From the NCBI GenBank assembly GCA_016936395.1, contig JAFGXY010000025.1, forward strand, positions 124,001 to 188,000: 64,000 nt of DNA, read 5' to 3'. The position numbers and the translations under genes were made by a program. Source of the stretch: Paracoccaceae bacterium. GTDB taxonomy: Bacteria > Pseudomonadota > Alphaproteobacteria > Rhodobacterales > Rhodobacteraceae. Under the pieces are notes generated by a model, which was given only the letters and a program-made list of their open reading frames with translations, was not told where the DNA came from and did no database searches. Below, one piece after another: positions 8,487 to 16,357 of the stretch; position 1 is the first letter of the stretch, and each line of letters starts with the position of its first letter.

Positions 8487-9380
8487 TCAGCCCGGAACCA
8501 CCATACCCTTGCCCTTGGCCAGTTCGCGCATCTTGGCCTGCAGCTTTTCAAACGCCCGCACTTCGATCTGGCGGATCCGTTCGCGGCTGACACTGTGCTT
8601 TTCCGACAAGGCTTCCAGCGTCACCGGCTCATCGGCCAGACGGCGCTGCATCAGGATTTCCTTTTCCCGGTCGTTCAGCGCCGACATCGCCTGCACCAGC
8701 AGGGTGCGGCGAATGTCCAACTCATCCCGCTCGGCATAGGCCTCGGCCTGATTGCTGTCTTCGTCTTCCAGCCAATCCTGCCACTGCGCGCCGCCATCTT
8801 CCGACCCGACGGTGGCATTCAGCGACGCATCCGCCCCCGCCATGCGGCGGTTCATGTCGATGACCTCTTGCTCTGTCACCGACAGATCCTTGGCAATTTG
8901 TGCCACGTTTTCCGGGCGCAGGTCGCCCTCTTCCAGCGCGCCCAGCTTGGCCTTGGCCTTGCGCAGGTTGAAGAACAGCTTTTTCTGCGCGCTGGTGGTG
9001 CCCAGTTTCACAAGGCTCCACGACCGCAAGATATATTCCTGAATGCTGGCGCGGATCCACCACATCGCATAGGTGGCAAGGCGAAAGCCGCGCTCGGGGT
9101 CAAACCGCTTGACCGCCTGCATCAGGCCGACATTGGCCTCGGAAATCACCTCGGCCTGCGGCAGGCCATAGCCGCGATAGCCCATGGCGATCTTTGCGGC
9201 CAGCCGCAGATGGCTGGTCACCAGCTTGTGCGCGGCGGCACTGTCTTGCCGATCCACCCAGGCCTTGGCCAGCATGTATTCTTCTTCCGGTTCCAGCAGC
9301 GGAAACTTGCGGATTTCCTGCATATACCGGTTCAGGCCCTGTTCCGGGCTTGGTGCGGGTAGGTTGGTGTAGGTGCTCAT
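8487..9380 (-). CDS. rpoH: RNA polymerase heat-shock sigma factor (sigma-32)
   Basis: Alternative sigma factor directing transcription of heat-shock genes. The 297-residue protein shows sigma-70 region 2 ([20 protein letters not shown], then [19 protein letters not shown]), the RpoH box [10 protein letters not shown] typical of sigma-32, and region 4 with the HTH ([20 protein letters not shown]). The length equals the usual 290-300 residues. The ATG at 9380 follows AGGGGGCG. Upstream, an AT-rich stretch around 9471-9480 gives a TATGAT-like hexamer on the minus strand, but no convincing -35. Rhodobacteria often carry two RpoH paralogues; this looks like the RpoH-I group, which is inference. 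Confidence 0.95.
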   Translation of the reverse strand: MSTYTNLPAPSPEQGLNRYMQEIRKFPLLEPEEEYMLAKAWVDRQDSAAAHKLVTSHLRLAAKIAMGYRGYGLPQAEVISEANVGLMQAVKRFDPERGFRLATYAMWWIRASIQEYILRSWSLVKLGTTSAQKKLFFNLRKAKAKLGALEEGDLRPENVAQIAKDLSVTEQEVIDMNRRMAGADASLNATVGSEDGGAQWQDWLEDEDSNQAEAYAERDELDIRRTLLVQAMSALNDREKEILMQRRLADEPVTLEALSEKHSVSRERIRQIEVRAFEKLQAKMRELAKGKGMVVPG

Positions 9381-9548
9381 CTTTCGCCCCCTGTTTGCCC
9401 CGGTGCCATCAGCCCCCGAGGAAGCCATCAACCCTAAGGTCTGTGTGCCACTGCTGCAAGGCCGCGGCCTATCATAATTGACTTAACGCAGAATGAAGGC
9501 GCTTCCGTTCGCAAACAAAAGGTTTGTGACGAATTCTTCACGCGAATG

Positions 9549-10607
9549 TCAAAGTGGCGGCTGGCGCAATGCGTCCAGCAACCCGGCCATGTCGGCGGGC
9601 AGCGGCGATGAGAACTCCAGCCATTCCTCCGTCACCGGATGCGCAAAGCCCAGCGTGGCCGCGTGCAAAGCCTGCCGGGCAAAGCCGTTGCCCAACGCGG
9701 CCGCCGCCGGTGTCAGCGCCTTGGGAGACAGTTTGCGCTTGCCGCCATAGGTCGCATCGCCCAGCAGCCCGTGTCCGGCATGGGCCATATGCACCCGGAT
9801 CTGGTGGGTGCGCCCGGTTTCCAGCCAGCACTCCACCAAGGCCGCCTGATCGGCAAACGCCTCCAGCACCCGCACCCGCGTGACCGCATGGCGGCCATCA
9901 TGCCAGACCACGGCCTGACGCTGGCGGTCGGTCTTGTGGCGCGCCAGCAGCGTGGCGATGCGGATGACGCCGCCGGTCTCGAACGTCACGCCCTTGACGC
10001 CGCGCAGACGCGGGTCGGCGGCACTGGGCACCGCATGCACCAGCGCAAGGTAGCGGCGGTTCACGTCGTGACGCTCAAACTGCGCGGCAAGGCCGTGATG
10101 CGCCTTGTCGGATTTGGCCACCACCAGCAGCCCCGTGGTATCCTTGTCGATCCGGTGCACAATGCCGGGCCGCCGCTCGCCGCCAATGCCCGACAGCGTG
10201 TCGCCGCAATGGGCCAGCAACGCATTGACCAAAGTGCCCGATGGCGTGCCCGGCGCCGGATGCACCACCATGCCCGCGGGTTTGTCGATCACGATCAGAT
10301 GGCCGTCCTCATAAACCACCGACAGCGGTATGTCCTCGGCCAAAGTGTCGACGCTGATCGGCGGGTCCAGCATCAGCACGATCACCTCGCCGTCCTCGAC
10401 GCGGGTTTTGGGGTCAGTCAGCGCCACGCCGCCGCGAAACACCGCGCCATCGGCGATCATCCGCATCAACCTTGTGCGCGACAGGGACGCTTCCTCTGGC
10501 ACCGACCGCGCAAGCGCCTTATCAAGACGGTCGGCGCACCCGTCGGCGATGGTGACGCTCAGGGTGATGTCGTCCTCGTCGGGCACATCAAGAATTGGGG
10601 TCGGCAT
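9549..10607 (-). CDS. rluD: 23S rRNA pseudouridine synthase, RluD family
   Basis: Isomerises uridines in 23S rRNA (family positions 1911, 1915 and 1917). Of the 352 residues, about 17-80 form an S4 RNA-binding domain (DRLDKALARSV... SRTRLMRMI) and the remainder is the RluA-type catalytic domain with the active-site motif HRIDKDTTGLL, whose Asp is the nucleophile, plus ETGRTHQIRVHMAHAGH. The ATG at 10607 has GAGGTG about seven bases upstream. That start codon shares two bases with the start codon of the opposite-strand gene at 10606, so each 5' leader lies within the other's coding strand. RluA/RluC paralogues are similar; the S4 domain and length favour RluD. Confidence 0.88.
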   Translation of the reverse strand: MPTPILDVPDEDDITLSVTIADGCADRLDKALARSVPEEASLSRTRLMRMIADGAVFRGGVALTDPKTRVEDGEVIVLMLDPPISVDTLAEDIPLSVVYEDGHLIVIDKPAGMVVHPAPGTPSGTLVNALLAHCGDTLSGIGGERRPGIVHRIDKDTTGLLVVAKSDKAHHGLAAQFERHDVNRRYLALVHAVPSAADPRLRGVKGVTFETGGVIRIATLLARHKTDRQRQAVVWHDGRHAVTRVRVLEAFADQAALVECWLETGRTHQIRVHMAHAGHGLLGDATYGGKRKLSPKALTPAAAALGNGFARQALHAATLGFAHPVTEEWLEFSSPLPADMAGLLDALRQPPL

Positions 10608-10932
10608 GGAAAACACCTCGGACAACGCACAGCTTCCGCCGTCGCTTCGACTGCTGAAGTGGCTGGTGATCATCCTCACCGCCACGATGATTGTCGGCGT
10701 CATAACCGTGGTTGGCCTGCTTGTCACCCGGATGCCCAAGGTCGCGGCCCCGCTTGCCCTGCCCGAAGCTGTGGCCTTGCCGCAAGACGTGCAAGCGGCA
10801 GCGGTCACACTGGGCCGGGATTTCATCGCCGTGGTCACAAATGACAACCGCATCCTGATCTTCAACCGCGACGGCAGCCTGCGGCAAGAGGTTCTGATCA
10901 GCCCCGCCGCGTCGGCCACGACCGCGCCATAG
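10606..10932 (+). CDS. Small single-pass membrane protein, DUF6476-like
   Basis: A 108-residue protein with one clear N-terminal membrane helix (about residues 17-42, [20 protein letters not shown]) preceded by a short acidic N-terminus and followed by a soluble domain with [10 protein letters not shown]-like strand pattern ([15 protein letters not shown]). It resembles the DUF6476 family of Rhodobacteraceae, which has no known function. The start ATG at 10606-10608 is the antiparallel partner of the rluD start (shared CATG). A GGGGTCGG sequence gives a plausible ribosome site inside the rluD 5' coding end. Irr converges at 10953. The topology is visible; the role is unknown. Confidence 0.75.
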   Translation: MENTSDNAQLPPSLRLLKWLVIILTATMIVGVITVVGLLVTRMPKVAAPLALPEAVALPQDVQAAAVTLGRDFIAVVTNDNRILIFNRDGSLRQEVLISPAASATTAP

Positions 10933-10952
10933 GCAGTGCCGACATGCCCCCG

Positions 10953-11369
10953 TCAGGTGCGGCGCAGACGGATCACCACATCTACGCGCGAAATTTCGGT
11001 GCCCTCGGGGGCATCGGGCAGATTGATGATCTCAAGCTGGTCCTTGGGCGCATCGGTCAGTTCCGCACTGTCTTCCCAAAAGAAGTGCGGATGATCGTCG
11101 ATCCTTGTGTCGAAATAGCTTTTCGATCCGTCCACCACGACCTCGTTCACCAGACCCGCCGCACAGAAGGCGCGCAAGGTGTTGTAGACCGTGGCCAGGC
11201 TGACCCGCTCGCCCGAGCCGACCGACAACGCATAAAGGCTTTCCGCCGTCACATGCCGATCCTTGCCGTCGCCCACCAGCAAAGACGCCAGCAAAAGGCG
11301 CTGCCGCGTCGGCCGCAAGCCACCGCGTGCCAGCCATTGCGTTCCCCGATCCATCGCCATGCTACCCAT
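10953..11369 (-). CDS. irr: Iron response regulator Irr (Fur family)
   Basis: A 138-residue Fur-superfamily transcription factor that in alphaproteobacteria senses haem/iron status and represses or activates iron genes. It has a winged-helix N-terminal domain ([14 protein letters not shown], then [21 protein letters not shown]) and the Irr-type His-rich stretch [10 protein letters not shown] rather than the Fur C-terminal CxxC zinc sites. The N-terminal GCPWHD haem motif known from Bradyrhizobium is absent. Start ATG at 11369 follows GGGGGTGG. It is divergent from fabA across a 174-base region holding a palindrome over the irr -35 box, suggesting autoregulation or control of fabA. Confidence 0.9.
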   Translation of the reverse strand: MGSMAMDRGTQWLARGGLRPTRQRLLLASLLVGDGKDRHVTAESLYALSVGSGERVSLATVYNTLRAFCAAGLVNEVVVDGSKSYFDTRIDDHPHFFWEDSAELTDAPKDQLEIINLPDAPEGTEISRVDVVIRLRRT

Positions 11370-11388
11370 AAGCCACCCCCAAGCGATA

Positions 11389-11426
11389 TGTATAAGGGAC
11401 CTGTCCCGCCATTTTCAAATGAAAAT
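11389..11426 (-). promoter_or_regulatory. irr promoter with 7-2-7 palindrome over its -35 box
   Basis: On the minus strand TTGAAA (11418-11413) and TATACA (11394-11389) are separated by 18 bases, a plausible sigma-70 promoter about 20-50 bases before the irr start. The perfect palindrome ATTTTCA-AA-TGAAAAT (11411-11426) covers the -35 hexamer and lies between irr and fabA. The position suits a repressor, possibly Irr itself; binding is inferred. Confidence 0.5.
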
Positions 11427-11543
11427 CGTTCGCAACACCGGCACATGGCGCCAGAAAAGCCGCAAAGGCCCGCCCTTGCCACCCATTCCATGCCGGTGCT
11501 AAAAGAAATGCCCAAGCAAACCACGATGAAGGGGCCGTCGGAC

Positions 11544-12053
11544 ATGGGCCAGTTTCCAACCAGCTTTGACAAGGACGGCCTTCTTGCCTGCGCACGCGGC
11601 GAATTGTTCGGCCCCGGCAACGCCCAGCTTCCCGCCCCCCCCATGCTGATGATGGACCGCATCACCGAGATTTCGGAAGATGGCGGCGAATTTGGCAAGG
11701 GCCATGTGGTCGCCGAATTCGACATCACCCCGGACCTGTGGTTCTTCCAGTGCCACTTTCCCGGCAACCCGATCATGCCGGGCTGCCTTGGTCTTGACGG
11801 GTTGTGGCAACTGACCGGCTTCAATCTTGGCTGGCGCGGCTGGCAGGGGCGCGGCTATGCGCTTGGCGTGGGCGAGGTGAAACTGACCGGCATGGTTCGC
11901 CCCGACCGCAAGCTGCTGCGTTACTTTGTCGATTTCACCAAGGCCTTGCAAACCCGCCGCCTGACCATGGGCGTGGCGAATGGCAGGGTAGAAGCCGACG
12001 GCGAAGTGATCTATCTGGTAACAGACATGAAAGTGGCCCTCTCGGCCAACTGA
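11544..12053 (+). CDS. fabA: 3-hydroxydecanoyl-ACP dehydratase/isomerase
   Basis: Bifunctional dehydratase and trans-2/cis-3 isomerase that introduces the double bond in anaerobic unsaturated fatty acid synthesis. With the start at 11544 the protein is 169 residues, close to the 171-172 residues of well-known FabA. The active-site His and Asp lie in [20 protein letters not shown]; the N-terminus [18 protein letters not shown] is typical. The 11544 ATG is preferred because AAGGGG lies nine bases upstream; ATGs at 11508 and 11526 lack comparable sites. It leads fabA-fabB-fabI, with fabB 42 bases downstream. Confidence 0.96.
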   Translation: MGQFPTSFDKDGLLACARGELFGPGNAQLPAPPMLMMDRITEISEDGGEFGKGHVVAEFDITPDLWFFQCHFPGNPIMPGCLGLDGLWQLTGFNLGWRGWQGRGYALGVGEVKLTGMVRPDRKLLRYFVDFTKALQTRRLTMGVANGRVEADGEVIYLVTDMKVALSAN

Positions 12054-12083
12054 CACCCGCAAACGACTGACACCTGCAAACGA
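12050..12083 (+). repeat. 17-bp tandem duplication at the fabA-fabB junction
   Basis: Two copies of CTGACACCYGCAAACGA (Y marks the single difference) run head to tail. The first copy contains the fabA stop TGA; the second repeats that TGA and runs to the fabB ribosome-binding site. It looks like a local slippage duplication. Confidence 0.75.
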
Positions 12084-12095
12084 AGGAGTGCGCCC

Positions 12096-13325
12096 ATGCG
12101 TCGCGTCGTCATCACCGGCATCGGCATCGTGTCACCCATCGGCAATTCGGCCGCCGAGGTCGAGGCATCCCTGCGCGCCGGAACCTCTGGCATCGTTTTT
12201 GCCCCGGAATATGCCGAGCGCGGCTTTCGCAGCCAGGTGCACGGCCAGCCCAACATCGTTCTGGAAGACCATATCGACAAGCGCGACCTGCGCTTCATGG
12301 GCGATGGCGCGGCCTATACCTTCATCGCCATGCAGCAGGCGGTTGCCGACTCCGGCCTGACCGAAGCCGAGATTTCCCACGACCGCACCGGCATCATCGT
12401 CGGCTCGGGCGGGCCTTCGACCAAGTCTTTCTTCAAGGCGCACAACATCGTGCGCGAAAGCGGCAGCCCGAAACGCATCGGCCCGTTCGGCGTGACCAAG
12501 GGCATGTCCTCGACCACTTCGGCCTGCCTTGCGACCCCGTTCAAGATCAAGGGCGTGAACTATTCGATCACCTCGGCCTGCTCGACCAGCGCGCATTGCA
12601 TCGGCAACGGCACCGAGCTGATCCAGTTCGGCAAGCAGGACATCGTGTTTGCGGGTGGGGGCGAGGAGCTGGACTGGACCCTGTCGTGCCTGTTCGACGC
12701 CATGGGCGCAATGTCATCCAAATACAACGACACACCCACCACCGCATCCCGCGCCTTTGACGCCACCCGCGACGGCTTTGTCATCGCCGGCGGCGGTGGC
12801 GTTGTGGTGCTGGAAGAGCTGACCCACGCCCTCGCGCGTGGCGCAAAAATCTACGCCGAAGTCACCGGCTATGGCGCCACCTCTGACGGCTATGACATGG
12901 TCGTCCCGTCAGGCGAAGGCGGCGAACGCTCGATGCGTCAGGCGCTGTCCACCCTGCCCGAAGGCCGCAAGATCGGCTATATCAACGCCCACGGCACCAG
13001 CACCGTTGCGGGCGACGCGACCGAGGTCAAGGCGATCCGCCGCGTGTTTGGTGACGGCAGCGTGCCGCCGATCTCGTCGACAAAATCGCTGACCGGCCAC
13101 AGCCTTGGCGCCACCGGCGTGCATGAGGCGATCTATTCGCTGCTGATGCTGAACGGCAATTTCATCACTGCCTCGGCCAACGTCACCCAGCTTGACCCCG
13201 ACGTGAAGCCCGAAGAAATCGCCACCACCTACCGCGATGGCGTGCAGCTTGACTCGGTCCTGTCCAACAGCTTTGGCTTTGGCGGCACCAACGCCACCCT
13301 CTTGCTCAGCACATTCGACAAGTAA
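12096..13325 (+). CDS. fabB: 3-oxoacyl-ACP synthase I
   Basis: Condensing enzyme that elongates the cis-3-decenoyl-ACP made by FabA, needed for unsaturated fatty acids. The 409-residue thiolase-fold protein has the active-site Cys162 in [12 protein letters not shown], His in [12 protein letters not shown] and His in [14 protein letters not shown], the Cys-His-His triad of KAS I. The ATG at 12096 has a GAAGGAG site seven bases upstream. It sits between fabA and fabI with short gaps, consistent with one transcript. KAS II (FabF) is the alternative fold-mate; adjacency to fabA argues for FabB. Confidence 0.95.
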   Translation: MRRVVITGIGIVSPIGNSAAEVEASLRAGTSGIVFAPEYAERGFRSQVHGQPNIVLEDHIDKRDLRFMGDGAAYTFIAMQQAVADSGLTEAEISHDRTGIIVGSGGPSTKSFFKAHNIVRESGSPKRIGPFGVTKGMSSTTSACLATPFKIKGVNYSITSACSTSAHCIGNGTELIQFGKQDIVFAGGGEELDWTLSCLFDAMGAMSSKYNDTPTTASRAFDATRDGFVIAGGGGVVVLEELTHALARGAKIYAEVTGYGATSDGYDMVVPSGEGGERSMRQALSTLPEGRKIGYINAHGTSTVAGDATEVKAIRRVFGDGSVPPISSTKSLTGHSLGATGVHEAIYSLLMLNGNFITASANVTQLDPDVKPEEIATTYRDGVQLDSVLSNSFGFGGTNATLLLSTFDK

Positions 13326-13336
13326 GGACCGCCAGC

Positions 13337-14125
13337 ATGGCCGATCTGATGAAGGGCAAGCGCGGGCTTGTCATGGGCGCGGCGAATGAACGCTCGATCG
13401 CCTGGGGCATCGCCAAGGCTTTGGCCGATGAAGGCGCAGAGCTTGCGTTTTCCTATCAGGGCGAAGCCTTCGGCAAACGGGTGGAACCCTTGGCCGCCAG
13501 CGTCGGATCAAACCTGCTGGTCGATGTCGATGTGACCGATGACGCAAGCCTTGACGCCTGCTTTGCCACGCTGGCCGACCGCTGGGGCACGATGGATTTC
13601 CTGATCCACGCCATCGCCTTTTCCGACAAGGCCGAACTGACCGGCCGCTTCATCAACACCACGCGCGGTAACTTTCAGAACTCGCTGAACATTTCGTGCT
13701 TTTCCTTCATCGACGTGGCAGCCCGCGCCTCCCGGATGATGCCCAATGGCGGCAGCCTGATCACGCTGACCTTTCAGGGGTCAAACCGCATTGCGCCGAA
13801 TTACAACGTGATGGGCGTGGCCAAGGCCGCGCTGGAAAGCGCCACCCGCTACCTTGCCAATGACCTCGGCCCGCAAGGCGTGCGGGTCAACGCCATCTCG
13901 CCCGGCCCGATGAAAACCCTTGCCGGCGCGGCCATCGGCGGGGCCCGCGCCACCTATCGCCATACCGAGGCCAACGCCCCCCTGCGCAGCAATTCCACGC
14001 TCGAGGCCATCGGCGGCACTGCGGTCTGGCTGTGTTCCGACCATGGTGCCTGCACCACCGGCGAGGTGATCCATGTCGATGGCGGCTATCATATCCTTGG
14101 CTTCCCGCAGACCGAGAATATCTGA
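13337..14125 (+). CDS. fabI: Enoyl-ACP reductase (NADH), FabI
   Basis: Reduces the trans-2 enoyl-ACP in the last step of each elongation cycle. The 262-residue short-chain dehydrogenase has the FabI-type cofactor loop GLVMGAANERSIAWG and the Y-x6-K catalytic pair with Tyr156 and Lys163 (PNYNVMGVAKAALE), coinciding with E. coli numbering. The second conserved tyrosine of FabI (position 146) is Phe here (LTFQG). ISPGPMKTLA is the substrate-binding loop. Start ATG at 13337, 11 bases after fabB. It completes the fabA-fabB-fabI unit. Confidence 0.93.
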   Translation: MADLMKGKRGLVMGAANERSIAWGIAKALADEGAELAFSYQGEAFGKRVEPLAASVGSNLLVDVDVTDDASLDACFATLADRWGTMDFLIHAIAFSDKAELTGRFINTTRGNFQNSLNISCFSFIDVAARASRMMPNGGSLITLTFQGSNRIAPNYNVMGVAKAALESATRYLANDLGPQGVRVNAISPGPMKTLAGAAIGGARATYRHTEANAPLRSNSTLEAIGGTAVWLCSDHGACTTGEVIHVDGGYHILGFPQTENI

Positions 14126-14164
14126 TCGCAGCGCCGCCCGAGCCTTGGGTGCGCGCCGCGCGCA

Positions 14165-14272
14165 AGTATTTGGCAAGCAGCAATCCCAAGTCGGCGCCAA
14201 AAAGGGCTTGCTGCTTTTGAAATACTCCGGGGGTGAGGGGCGCGGCACGCGCCCCGAGGGGGCAGCGCCCCC
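14165..14272. repeat. Dispersed repeat copy 2: 19-bp inverted arms plus two GC hairpins
   Basis: Arms at 14165-14183 and 14208-14226 are inverted near-copies of TTGCTGCTTGCCAAATACT; the first arm is identical in reverse complement to 34495-34513. Two stable hairpins follow: GGGGCGCG-GCA-CGCGCCCC (14237-14255) and GGGGGC-AGC-GCCCCC (14258-14272). The element fills the fabI-tRNA gap and may end fabI transcription. Confidence 0.75.
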
Positions 14273-14335
14273 TGCCCTTGCCCGGGAAGACCCTGTTGAC
14301 CCCGCCGGAACTTTGCACTAATCCCACGCACCAGT

Positions 14336-14409
14336 GCGGGCGTTGTGTAATGGTAAGACCTTAGCCTTCCAAGCTAAAGACGCGGGTTCGATTCCCGCCG
14401 CCCGCTCCA
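14336..14409 (+). tRNA. tRNA-Gly (anticodon UCC)
   Basis: A 74-base cloverleaf. The acceptor stem GCGGGCG pairs with CGCCCGC, the anticodon stem TTAGC/GCTAA encloses loop CTTCCAA with anticodon TCC, the T arm GCGGG-TTCGATT-CCCGC is complete, and the discriminator T plus an encoded CCA end follow. It reads glycine GGA and, by wobble, GGG codons. Confidence 0.96.
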
Positions 14410-14425
14410 GTCACGCGCCCGCCCG

Positions 14426-15499
14426 TCACGCGCCCGGATGGCACCGGTTCCAGCGGATCGATGACCAGAGCGCCACCCCGATCAGTGCCGCCCCACCCAA
14501 ACCGGTGATCACCTCGGGAATATGCACCAGCGTCTGCACATACATGATGATCGACAGGATCAGGATCGCATAGAACGCGCCGTGTTCCAGAAAGCGATAT
14601 TGCGCCAGTGTGCCGCGCTCGACCAGCATGATGGTCATCGACCGCACATACATCGCGCCGATGCCAAGGCCGATGGCGATGACGAACAGGTTGGACGACA
14701 GCGCAAAGGCCCCGATCACGCCGTCAAAGCTGAAGCTGGCATCCAGCACCTCCAGATAGAGAAATGCCCCCAGCCCGCCCTTGGCCGCCCCCGCCACCAC
14801 TTGCTGCCCCCGGTCAAGCACACCGCCCAGCACCTCGACCAGCAGAAAGGTCAGCAGACCCCAGATCGCCGCATGAAAGAAAGTCGTGGCGTACACGGCC
14901 CCCTTCTGCGCTTCGATCACCTCGGAAAAGACCAGCATCACCACCAGAACAAAGGCGATCTCGACCCCCTTGATCGAGGAATAGGACGCGACCGTTTCCT
15001 CCAGTTTCTGCACCCAGTGCACCTCCTTTTCGTGGTCGAAAAAGAAGGTCAGCCCCACCATCATCAGGAATGTGCCGCCAAAGGCCGCAATCGGCAGATG
15101 CGCGTCGTGCATGATGCGGGCGTATTCCTCGGGCTGGCTGGCAGCCATGACCAGCGCCGACCAGGGCCCGACCTTCGCGGCGATGACCACGATCAGCAAG
15201 GGAAACACGATCCGCATGCCAAAGACAGCAATCACGATGCCCCAGGTAAGAAACCGCTGCTGCCATACCGGCGTCATGTCCTTCAACTTGTTGGCGTTCA
15301 CGATGGCATTGTCGAACGACAGGCTGATTTCCAGCACGGCAAGCACGCTGACGATGAAGAACACCTTCAGCGCCCCGGCGACCGTGTGCTCGGTCGCAAA
15401 ACCCAGCCACAGGCCCAGCGCAAGGCCAATGGCGGTCACCACAAAGGCCCATGTGAAATATGACAGCGTCGAACGCTGAACGATCGAGGACGTGGACAT
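14426..15499 (-). CDS. DUF475 family integral membrane protein (TerC-like)
   Basis: A 357-residue polytopic membrane protein with roughly nine hydrophobic helices. It has the two acidic intramembrane motifs of the DUF475/TerC superfamily: SLSFDNAIVNANKL near residue 60 and SFSFDGVIGAFALS near residue 260, whose Asp residues are likely metal or ion ligands. TerC relatives are linked to tellurite resistance and manganese export; the function of DUF475 is not established. The ATG at 15499 is chosen because the protein begins with a typical short cytoplasmic segment; ATG at 15520 is an alternative, and neither has a strong ribosome site. Single gene, convergent with the tRNA. Confidence 0.82.
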   Translation of the reverse strand: MSTSSIVQRSTLSYFTWAFVVTAIGLALGLWLGFATEHTVAGALKVFFIVSVLAVLEISLSFDNAIVNANKLKDMTPVWQQRFLTWGIVIAVFGMRIVFPLLIVVIAAKVGPWSALVMAASQPEEYARIMHDAHLPIAAFGGTFLMMVGLTFFFDHEKEVHWVQKLEETVASYSSIKGVEIAFVLVVMLVFSEVIEAQKGAVYATTFFHAAIWGLLTFLLVEVLGGVLDRGQQVVAGAAKGGLGAFLYLEVLDASFSFDGVIGAFALSSNLFVIAIGLGIGAMYVRSMTIMLVERGTLAQYRFLEHGAFYAILILSIIMYVQTLVHIPEVITGLGGAALIGVALWSSIRWNRCHPGA

Positions 15500-15625
15500 C
15501 CGGAAGGCACCGCGCGGCATGTGGCGGTTCAGGTGCCGACATCGCAGGATCGCCGCAAATCCTGCCAGAGGGGCCCGGTCACCCGTCCCCGATGCTATGC
15601 CCGCACCGCCGTGTCTTGGCAAGCC

Positions 15626-16279
15626 TCAGGCTGCGATCGGGGCAATCAACCCCGGCCCCTCGGCCCGGTTCGAATTTACCGCCCGGTCCACCCGGTGACA
15701 GACCAGCCGCCCGGCCTCGGACGGCTGCATCAGCACCGCCGCGCCATGCCCGGCCTCACCCAGCCACAACGGCCAATCTGCGGGCTCCAGCATCAGCGCC
15801 TCACGGTGGTGCAGGCCCGCCATGCCCGGCCCGGCCTCGGTGCTGACAATGGCGCAGGTGTCCAGATCGCCCCAGCGCTGCCAGACGCCCGCCAGTGCCA
15901 TCGGCTGCCCATCCGTACGGGTAAAATACCACGGCAGTTTCGCGCCATCCTCGCCGGTTTGCCATTCGTAGAACCCGCTGGCAGGCACAAGGCAGCGCCG
16001 CGTCCGCACCGCCTCGCGAAACGCGGGCTTGGTGGCAATGGTCTCGGAGCGGGCGTTGATGATCAGCGGCCCGTCATTCGGCGCCTTGTACCAGCTTGGC
16101 ACAAACCCCCAGCGCATCGCCCGCAGCCGACGCTGCCCCGTGTCTGACGTGACCACGGCCACCGCTTGCGTCGGGCAGATGTTGAAGCGCGGGCTGGGCG
16201 GAAGATCATTGCCCATCGCCGCGCCGAACAGCGCCACCAATGCCTCATTCGGGTGGGTGATGGTGAAACGACCGCACAT
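15626..16279 (-). CDS. SOS response-associated peptidase-like (SRAP/YedK/HMCES) protein
   Basis: A 217-residue SRAP domain protein. This family caps abasic sites in single-stranded DNA by a thiazolidine bond with Cys2, shielding them from breakage. Cys2 directly follows the initiator Met (MCGRFTI), the family Asn is in INARSET, the Glu is in PASGFYEWQ and the His region is GLHHREALML (usually HDRMP). DNA crosslinking requires Met1 removal. Length matches the family. It lies downstream of the 5'-nucleotidase gene on the same strand, but a terminator-like structure separates them, so it is probably independent. Confidence 0.93.
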   Translation of the reverse strand: MCGRFTITHPNEALVALFGAAMGNDLPPSPRFNICPTQAVAVVTSDTGQRRLRAMRWGFVPSWYKAPNDGPLIINARSETIATKPAFREAVRTRRCLVPASGFYEWQTGEDGAKLPWYFTRTDGQPMALAGVWQRWGDLDTCAIVSTEAGPGMAGLHHREALMLEPADWPLWLGEAGHGAAVLMQPSEAGRLVCHRVDRAVNSNRAEGPGLIAPIAA

Positions 16280-16304
16280 GGGAAGAGCCTGCCACGGCAG
16301 GGCT

Positions 16305-16338
16305 AAAAAGAAAACGGGGACGCCGTCGCCAGCGCCCC
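16305..16338 (-). terminator. Rho-independent terminator of the 5'-nucleotidase gene
   Basis: On the minus strand, GGGGGCGC and GCGTCCCC form an 8-bp stem (one G-U pair) with an 8-base loop, followed by GTTTTCTTTTT. The stem plus U-rich tail, 20 bases after the stop codon at 16358, is the best intrinsic terminator in the window. Confidence 0.7.
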
Positions 16339-16357
16339 CGATCCGGGTCAGAGACCC

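Noticed and set aside
14165-14272. The repeat beside tRNA-Gly as an integration (att) site
   Set aside because: No integrase or duplicated tRNA 3' end is present; related copies occur elsewhere away from tRNA genes.
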